This document shows, one piece after another, positions 56,301 through 64,000 of a stretch of DNA of 64,000 nt. A program made the translations under genes and the position numbers. This stretch comes from Calliopsis andreniformis (Eukaryota > Arthropoda > Insecta > Hymenoptera > Andrenidae). Position 1 is the first letter of the stretch, and each line of letters starts with the position of its first letter. Location: the NCBI RefSeq assembly GCF_051401765.1, contig NC_135064.1:23038001-23102000 (forward strand). The letters are read 5' to 3'. The notes beneath the pieces are model-generated. The model was not told where the DNA came from, ran no database searches, and worked only from the letters and a program-made list of their open reading frames with translations.

Positions 56301-56452
56301 AAGGCCTACTCGTTAGTAGATCCTTTGGAATGTAGGAGTGGGGCAATGGAAATGTTTTTCCGGGGTTTAAGCCGCGTTTCTACGTGTGCAGGGTGTCTAC
56401 TGTTTAATTGTCTTCTGACTGATTAGGGTGCCTCCCATTTCGTCTCTATGTG

Positions 56453-56536
56453 TATACAGGTTGTTGCATGAAACTGTTTACATTAGAATTTGAGCTTATA
56501 TTCTAATGTGACAATGCTTATGGAACATCCTGTATA
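56453..56536. mobile_element. Palindromic mariner-type MITE, 84 bp
   Basis: Reads TATACAGGTTGTTGCATGAA from the left and TATACAGGATGTTCCATAAG from the right on the other strand. The arms continue into a perfect ACATTAGAAT/ATTCTAATGT stem around a 10-base loop. The TA borders and the CAGG end word are mariner-like. Confidence 0.8.
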
Positions 56537-57061
56537 ACAAGTTGTAGCAGTTTTCAGATAAAAGTATTTGATTTTGCTGAGAAATATAAATATTTTTGAT
56601 TTGACAGTGCTATTTCTTGCTATATGTGAAAATAAAGGTAGGAAGGGAGGGTCATAGTCTAATTTTTTAAGAAATGAAGAAGAGGCTTTGGAGTTTACTG
56701 TTGTACTGAAAATATGCTGAGCCATAAAAGGATGGCGCTGATGACTCTATTTTAAATGGTATATACCTTAACTGTATTTTATGAATGTTATGCACATTGG
56801 AAATGAGGCTATAGATTGCACATTAGACATCTGTTCGAAGTTATAGACAGATAGCTATGTAGTTAATAGCTCTCATCAAAAGTCGTTTATAAATGAGACA
56901 TTTGAAGTGTTCCACACACGTGGGAACTTAGCTTAATATTTCAGAAGCAGAATTCTCTTCGATTATCTTATAACGACTGTTCTGTACCTCATGTTACATA
57001 TGTAAGAAAATGGCCTCAGCTTATACCTTCATAAAGAATTCACCTACATTCAAATATTAAC

Positions 57062-57748
57062 TTAAAGCCGCATTTCCACATACGCAGTGAACTATAAAAC
57101 ACTGACCCTAGAGTGGTCAGGTCAGGTTTCACATCAGTCACGACAATGACACTCCAATGTCATTTATTTATTTTCAGTATGCTGCCTGCATAGTACACAA
57201 GCAATTTTCAACTTAAATATTCTCACTGAACCAACACTTCTTGTAGAGAAACTAGAGAAACTCTATACATATTATTTGTAATTCAAGATTCACCTAATAT
57301 TACTTATATTGGATAAAAAAGACCCAAGGAATATACCTAATAGAGTTAATGAATCATATTTTCTATTAAGATGAGTCAGCAACTCCCACTCTGGCGATAA
57401 AAATTCCTCGTTCTCTGTAACATACAGATCCATTAGCAATTAGCAATTTGACTAATGGGTGCCTTGGAAGACACAGGTAGAACCAATTACAGGTTATATC
57501 ACTAACAAAGCATCTGTATAAAGGTCGATGCAGACTGAGACATAATCGCTAGAAACACATGACAGTATCAACAATCCTCCTTTTTCTATCCAATGGATAA
57601 GAAGACAATTAATGTATCAACATCCAACCATCATATTTCCATATTCCCAAATTTCCAACGATTACATCCCAGTTCGTGCCAGTCTAGATGTATCACTAGA
57701 ATATAAGACTTTAGATCGTGCCATTGCTCACGTAGAAACGCAGCTTTA
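57062..57748. mobile_element. Non-autonomous DNA element with 27-bp terminal inverted repeats
   Basis: Left end TTAAAGCCGCATTTCCACAT at 57062; the right end on the minus strand reads GTAAAGCTGCGTTTCTACGT from about 57749. A further forward copy of the end (TTTAAGCCGCGTTTCTACGT) stands at 56366-56385, about 690 bases upstream, nearly the same spacing as the element length. No transposase frame and no clear target duplication. Confidence 0.5.
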
Positions 57749-58354
57749 CCCTGGCTCCCAAATCTAGGATATCCTCTCCACGCGACGGAGGAAGAATTTA
57801 TATCCAGTCAATTTCACTTTTACAACGCTGTGAAGTACAGCACTGCTGGAATATCGGTGTACTATAATATTCCAACGATGGGAGAACAGTGCCATTATCC
57901 GAATTGAAAGCACCGCGCTCGCGAATAGGGCAATAGGCAACCTGAAGAGCCAGCAGTTTCACTTTCTGGCTTATTTCCAGCGTCCCGGAGACCTGAATCT
58001 GTTTTACGTGTCGATCGATATTGTTCTTTTTTTCCTCCTTCCTGGAGAGTCGTCCATTATATCTTGATCGCAGATTTATTCGTTCCCATAGCGCAAACCT
58101 GCTTTCTATTCACCAGCCCGCGCTGCTTATCGGCGAACGTGCGATCAGAATGTCAAGGAGTGGTATTTATCCCAAGGCTTTTTTGCCACTTTCTTTTTTT
58201 TTTTAAAGGAATACCGTCGTTCGACGTATGGGGTGACTCGTCAACGTGGGCGTTCACTTGGGGGTGGACCAGCTGCACGAAAATATGCGATGAAATGGGC
58301 GTAAATGGGTTTATGAATCCCGACTGACCTCATTTTTTTAAGTTTTAGAGGAAA

Positions 58355-59240
58355 TTTGATGGATGGCTGTAATTTTGCAAATTTATTCCTGATCGATCCT
58401 TCATGTTTCATCGAAAGGTAGTATGGCTTTATTATTAGAGATTCTAAGTTCTGATATTCTAGGTGTAGAGGTGAATCTTCAGTGGCTATAAATTCGAATG
58501 ATATGATTCTGAGTTTGCAAATGTATTCAGGATCCGGGTTTCACACTCCTTTAGTAGCACCAAGGTTATAGTATTTTTAGTAGGTAACCCAAATTCATTG
58601 TGTGGGTGTCAGAGTTTAATATGAATTCGACTGACATGGCTAGTAAATTTGCAAACTAATTCAAGATTAATGCTTCCATATACCCCTCAAAAGTTCCAAC
58701 GTATTCTTAGTATATATTCGAAAGTTCAGAGTGTAGGTGTGAACCTTCCATATAAATAGATTGCTATGACTCTGTATACATAGTTTCATAGATTTATTCA
58801 TAGTCAATCCATCATGTTTCCTGAATAGGTAATACTTGGCCCAAATCTATCCATAAAATTCTTGAAGAGCATCGAGGTGTGAACTCTACTACACTATGAT
58901 TCTATATTTACAGTATAGAGATGTGAACTCTACTCTACTACACTATGACTCCTTATTCACAGTGGTGTGAACTTTACTATATTATGATTCTAAATACATA
59001 ATTCCTTAAATTTATTCATAGACAATACTTCACACTTTTTGAATATTTAATACTTGGCTTAAGTATATCCATAAAATCCTTGAACAATACCAAAACTCTA
59101 TTCTTCTCAATATCCCAAGTTCTCAGTACTCACAAAGGTCTAAACCTTCTCTACAAATTCAATTATTTCCATAATGTGACTCTAATTTTCCAAATCTATT
59201 CTCCATTAGTGTTTCAAATTTCTTTAACATTAACAAAGCT
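58355..59240. repeat. Degenerate tandem array of about 140-bp units
   Basis: A recurring block (GTGTAGGTGTGAACCTTC..., then CTATGATTCT, then CAAATTTATTC) appears around 58376, 58517, 58651, 58789, 59011 and 59187. Spacing is mostly 134-142 bases, with one longer interval that contains an internal duplication of GTGAACTCTACTACACTATG. Copies are strongly diverged. Confidence 0.7.
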
Positions 59241-60042
59241 CTCTTATTCTCACTGTTTCAAACTTCCACTGTCTGTGTGAACCTTCGTGACACCAAGCAA
59301 CTTAGAAATGTCAGCGTGCACCAAGAGTACCCAACGTTGATCACCAGCTTACTTTGGTGCGAGCGTACTCGACCCAGAAGTGTCTCTAATAAGCAGCGCG
59401 TGGTGACGAAAACCTTAGGGATCAATTAGGGTTAACAGTCGTAATTTCATGGCATTCCTGGTTCCTATCTAGCGCGGGGTCGTCAAGAAACTTGGATCCA
59501 GGGCTCGAAACCCGTAAAAAGTCCCACTACGACTGAGAAGCACGCCTTACGTTGTCTCTATCTAATTACATAACAGGATTGGCCGATATACATTGAGACC
59601 GTGCGATTAAAGTTTAAACAGATTGACCGAATCTGTCTTATCCAGGGCAAGAACGAGTTTTACGTTGAACCAAGGAAACCTTAATGGGCTGTGTATCGAT
59701 CTATTAGAACTATTATTATCCTTGCTTCTTCTTTTAGTCAAAGTACAAAAGCGGCCTGGATCGGTGACTGTAGCCTAATTACACCCTCCGAATCGGCTAC
59801 CTTTTAATCGTCAGAATCAATCTTCAACTTTTCCTATTCTCGTTTTGCATCGTTCCTCACTCCAGAGAGAAACTGGAAAAATATTGGCAGCTATCAGTTT
59901 ATGGATTTTTAACCCTTTAGCTCTTAGTGTTGCACTGGCGAGCCTAACACTCACTTTAAACATGCCTCAGATTATACTGCTAGTTAATATCTCTATAGAT
60001 ATCCAGTCTGTGAAGATAACAATTCAATTTTACTAATTCAGA

Positions 60043-60067
60043 TGTAAATAAATAAATAAATAAAAAA
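60043..60067. repeat. AAAT microsatellite
   Basis: Five to six copies of the tetranucleotide AAAT. Nothing else of note in 59300-60400, which is otherwise AT-rich non-coding. Confidence 0.75.
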
Positions 60068-61079
60068 TTAAGTTTTAGTAATCAATCATTCCATATCTTT
60101 CGGTAAACTGAGGAAATTAATAAATGAAAAAATAAATGGATTAGACATTAAAAAACACTAGATACAGTTCTTAATATTATTAATAAGATTCACATGATGT
60201 GCCAATATTACCAGTTAATCAAAACATGTTAAAAAGGACCCAGCACATAATTTTACCCATGTCACATTCACGCCAAAACTGGCAAAAGATGCCACACTGT
60301 CACAGAGCATCTAAACCAAATGTACACACTTTAATTATCGTACTACATAGGAAAATATAAAGAAGCCCTATCAATGTTCCCCAGTTAAAAAAAACTGCAT
60401 TGCCTCCACCTCGTTCTCTTTCCCCATCAACTCGTCCAAGCGATCGTGGAACGTAATTCTTGCTGAACCGAGAATATCTATGACGTTAAGACCGAGCACG
60501 CTTATCGGGCATTTGGACATCGACGCCAAACGACGACGCTCCGATAACTCGGAGGCGAGGCCAAGGAGTGCTGACAGGACCGCTTTCGGCAGCTATCGCA
60601 TGCAAATTCGATAGAGGGAGTCCCATCGTAACGCCGGGGGCGATATTAAATTTCATACGTCCTGATTGCGGGCCGAATTCTGCGGAAACCCTCGACCGAC
60701 GGGAAGCTAGGGGAACCCGACACGCGGCAGTCGGCCAGGGTGCCGGAAGAACTTCTTCTTTCTTTACGCCAGTCGAGAAGATGTTAACGCGCTTGTGACC
60801 TGAAGCCTTTGAGCGTAGGTTCGCGCGCGTTCAGAGGTGGGACGAGTTTCCTGTCGAGTGATATACTGGATGCCTTTAAAAAATCTGCGCCACGTGTGTG
60901 GGCGTTTTATTATATGGGGTGAACTTGATAATTGGCGGAGTTTCGGCGTGGGATGGTAACGATCGCTTGGAGACTTCGATGCTTATATGGCTTTTTGGGT
61001 GACTGAAAGTAGATGAGAATTGTAAATAAGAGTAGAATTATTGTATGCTGAAATTGTTGAGTATCTATTTAAATAATAG

Positions 61080-61265
61080 GTACTAGAGTATTTAAATGTA
61101 GACTTAAATGTAGATGTATCTAAGTATTTAAAATTTTTAAATTTAAAGATTTGAATATTTGAATATTTGAAAATATGAATATTCAAATATTTGAAAATTT
61201 TTTAAATCTGAACATTCAAATGCTTGAATGAACAGTTAAAATTTGAATATATGAATATTTAAATC
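61080..61265. repeat. Degenerate TTTGAATATT tract
   Basis: Clustered GATTTGAATATTTGAA, ATATTCAAATATTTG and TTAAATTTAAAG words. It produces a meaningless Phe/Lys/Tyr-rich frame on the minus strand at 60983-61186. Confidence 0.65.
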
Positions 61266-61429
61266 CTCTCAGATTGCCTTTTCCAATAAAAATTGCGAAA
61301 CAACGAATAAAAAAAGACGTTTACCATCTACAGCTGCATAAACACATCTTCGAAAATAAATTTCGTCCACGCCCACCCATAAAAACTTTTTCCTACAAAC
61401 AAGTGGTTATTTTCTCGAATCCTATAAAT

Positions 61430-62210
61430 ATGCCGCCTTCCCCAAAACGGGTTAATGCTTTCGTAAGTATCGAAATAAACCTGTTAAACTTTCTGGCGGC
61501 GTGTTGCACAGGCGTTATTGAATCGTCGCGACCGATAAAGGGATAATGCTTTGATTGCGATTATAAGCACGCAGGTAGTGATTTAATTCGTCGCGATACT
61601 TGCCTGCGTTATCGAACTGCGCGGCGAAAATGCTGAGCAGCATGAATATTCATCGGCTGCTTAACGTTCCATGGATCAAAGAAAATTTGAATATGCATGT
61701 TTCTTTAGGAGAACGCGAAAATGGTATGCGCAATCAGATACCCCGCCCGTATTTATCGATTGCTTCCTACCGTTTACTTTTTATTCGCGCGGATCGTTTG
61801 CTTTCTGTCCACGCTTGAATAAATATTGATGCTGAATATTTTCGTTAAATATTTGAGAGTACCGTTCCCGCGCCGCTATTCTTTTTATTCCCTCGGCGTT
61901 GTCGTAGGTCGCGAAAGGAAGCGGAAAGGTAACCGTTTTGCATCCGCGAAGGGACGAGTTAAACGCCAAGGGTCTTAAGTCATTTGCACGTTGAGTATCC
62001 TTCGTCATGGTTTATGGCTGCCAAGATGAACAATAAAGCATTTAACGCTGCGTTAATTGCCGACAGCTTCAGCCTTTGGGGAAACAAAGCGGCGCGATGA
62101 AGTCTCGCGTTATTCGACTCGTGAAAAGATGAACAGTTACGTTAACGGCTTTTCAACTTCAGCAAGATGCAGCGCTATACCAGATGCGTGCCACGGAGCT
62201 CATTGTGTTA
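61430..62210. other. GC/TAAT-rich island, candidate regulatory DNA
   Basis: A mixture of CG-rich words with ATAATGC, TTAATTCG, ATGAATATTCATCGG and TTTAACG-type words, clearly different from both flanks. Frames within it (61600-61818 plus, 61781-62008 minus) are not recognisable. Confidence 0.3.
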
Positions 62211-64000
62211 GGTAGAACGTAGAACTGCGGAGCAAACATAGTTCGTTATGTGGACTATTTTGTAGTATGTTAGAACGTGCTAAGGATGTAAGTACAATGA
62301 TAAAACGTATGGCATTCTGGTATGCTTTATGAATATTATTCTACAAACACAGACGCGGCACTCCATCAACTGTCTATAAAAAAAAGAATATGCATAGATA
62401 ACGCTGTCTACTGTCTTTAAGCTATCAACTTCTCTGGTACGATATAAAACGTAAATGTTCAGTGATGTCCAATCAGATGGGAAAAAAGTTGGAAAAAATT
62501 GCAAGTACTCATTAAAGTTACAGATAGGGGAGATCGTGATATTTGAGTAGGATATCTGTGCACGTACCAGGTGTGGACTTCAGCCTGTAAATGCACTTTA
62601 CTTTTAACAGGTTCACAGTCCATTAAAAACGTACTGGTTTGTTTCTACATTTTAGAAAGTACCTGATTCCAGTTTCACAGAATTATTATATCTAAAGGCG
62701 GAATGAAAAAAGTCTAAGATCGACACGTTTTTTAACCTGAAATTAAACAAGAATTAAGAGAAGAGTCTTGAAAAACTATATTGTTGGAATTGTCCTAACC
62801 CACATAGTGTGGATGACTTTTATAGTCATCACTGTAAAACGTGACTTTTACAGTCTCTGAATGGAATAGAATTTTGCAAAAATTTCGAGGAAATTGGTTT
62901 CGAATTTCATCTCCATCCACCTACACCAGTATACAATTTTGTCTCTTTCAAAAAAAATCGTATTCTGCATTTTTTCCTATTTTTCAAAACATAGAATTTA
63001 TATTTTTAGACAAAAGAAGGAGCACTGAAAGAATTTTTTCACCTAAAAATAAAAATTCACGAAGTCAGAAGTCCATACAAGTATATATTAAAGTTGGAAA
63101 AAACACTAATGAGGTAAATGTCCAATAGCCGACCATATCCCAGTACCTGGACACCAATGCTAATTTCATCTAATCTTATGCTTAAATTCTAATACATCTA
63201 ATAAAAAACAAGAAACAGTATCATAAAATAGTATATTCAACTATTTAAGCGCAATTCAAGTGTATAAAAATTCCTTTAAAAAAAGTTGTCTACACTCTAA
63301 AACACTTAATACGTATCGGGACAGTTACCTTATCTCAAAAAGAAACACACATGACTGAAGTTATTTTGCCTCACAGTCGCAGCTATATTCTCGACCACTT
63401 TCGAGTGTTTCTCAAAGCATTCGCCTGCAACATTTCTTTCGCCCCTGGCTCGCGTAAATATCGCCGTTCACTGTCCTCGTGAACACACAGCAGTCTAGCG
63501 AAACGCTAGGCGAGAGAGGTCGTAAAGGATCCTGTCCGCCGTTTCGAGGTGTTTCATTAAAAGTCGACGTTACGACACGGAGGTGTGCGCTCGATCGCGC
63601 GCGAATCTAGGCACGCGACCTAGACCCGACCTTTCCCAAGTTCCTGTCGGAACGGGGCTAATACACGGACACCGACGTCGCCCCGGGAATCGAATCAAGG
63701 AATAACGACGTCCTACATATACATCGCGATTACTCGGGCCACTCGAATCAGCCGGGGCCGTGAGTATCGATCGAGTTTTAAGTGGCGCGCGATCGCTGTT
63801 TTTCGTTGCCCTCGCCACTGAAATATCTCGCGATATTGTTTGCGTGTCGTGTTGCATATGTATCAAGGTCTAGGAGGCTCGGAAAACGTGGATTGAAAAG
63901 CGTAATAGTAATCCAATCTTCCGTGAAGATACTCTATATGGATATCAAATATGGGTATAATGTATGAATATGGATATAAAACTTTAAAAAAGTTATTGGT
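62211..64000. other. Right end of window, no recognised gene
   Basis: AT-rich to about 63370, including two adjacent perfect palindromes at 62812-62830 and 62832-62853. Then a CG-rich block at 63400-63880 that resembles promoter or island sequence but yields no exon I can defend. Confidence 0.35.

Noticed and set aside
60983..61186. Minus-strand Phe/Lys/Tyr-rich frame
   Set aside because: It arises from the TTTGAATATT low-complexity tract.

Overview
The window is nuclear DNA of an insect, most likely a hymenopteran. The evidence is split genes with GT-AG introns, strongly AT-rich spacers, proteins that read like insect orthologues, and many short mariner-type elements. The hymenopteran call is an inference from overall feel, not from a diagnostic sequence. 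There is no sign of bacterial or viral coding.

Layout. Positions 1-22300 are compact and carry six genes or partial genes: the 5' part of an FKBP52/FKBP59-type immunophilin (minus, running off the left edge); a small unidentified minus-strand ORF; egghead, the beta-1,4-mannosyltransferase of glycosphingolipid synthesis (minus); ribosomal stalk protein RpLP2 (plus), with a U32-like box C/D snoRNA in its first intron; clathrin heavy chain (plus, 15 coding exons, complete, 1681 residues); and the RNase P/MRP subunit Rpp29/POP4 (minus, 4 coding exons), which converges on clathrin.

Positions 22300-64000 contain only one recognisable gene, Ubl3 (minus), a membrane-anchored ubiquitin-like protein. 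Its three downstream coding exons lie at 34365-34257, 32896-32732 and 30400-30336, and the last ends in a CSIL prenylation box. Its first coding exon was not found, so much or all of 34.4-64 kb may be its first intron or its upstream desert. This part alternates between AT-rich DNA and GC-richer islands rich in TAAT and CG. It holds at least eight palindromic or terminal-inverted-repeat elements (several with TA or TTTTA target duplications), a minisatellite, two degenerate tandem arrays of roughly 100-150 bp units, and scattered tracts of a TCAAATAT-like octamer.

The genes are housekeeping genes and do not form a pathway: protein folding, glycolipid synthesis, translation, vesicle coats, tRNA processing and membrane protein sorting. 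I found no new molecular system. The most noteworthy items are the intronic snoRNA, the split Ubl3 gene with its huge flank, a miRNA-like hairpin near 41.5 kb, and the related inverted-repeat families. Most lesser open frames in the right two thirds look like chance.
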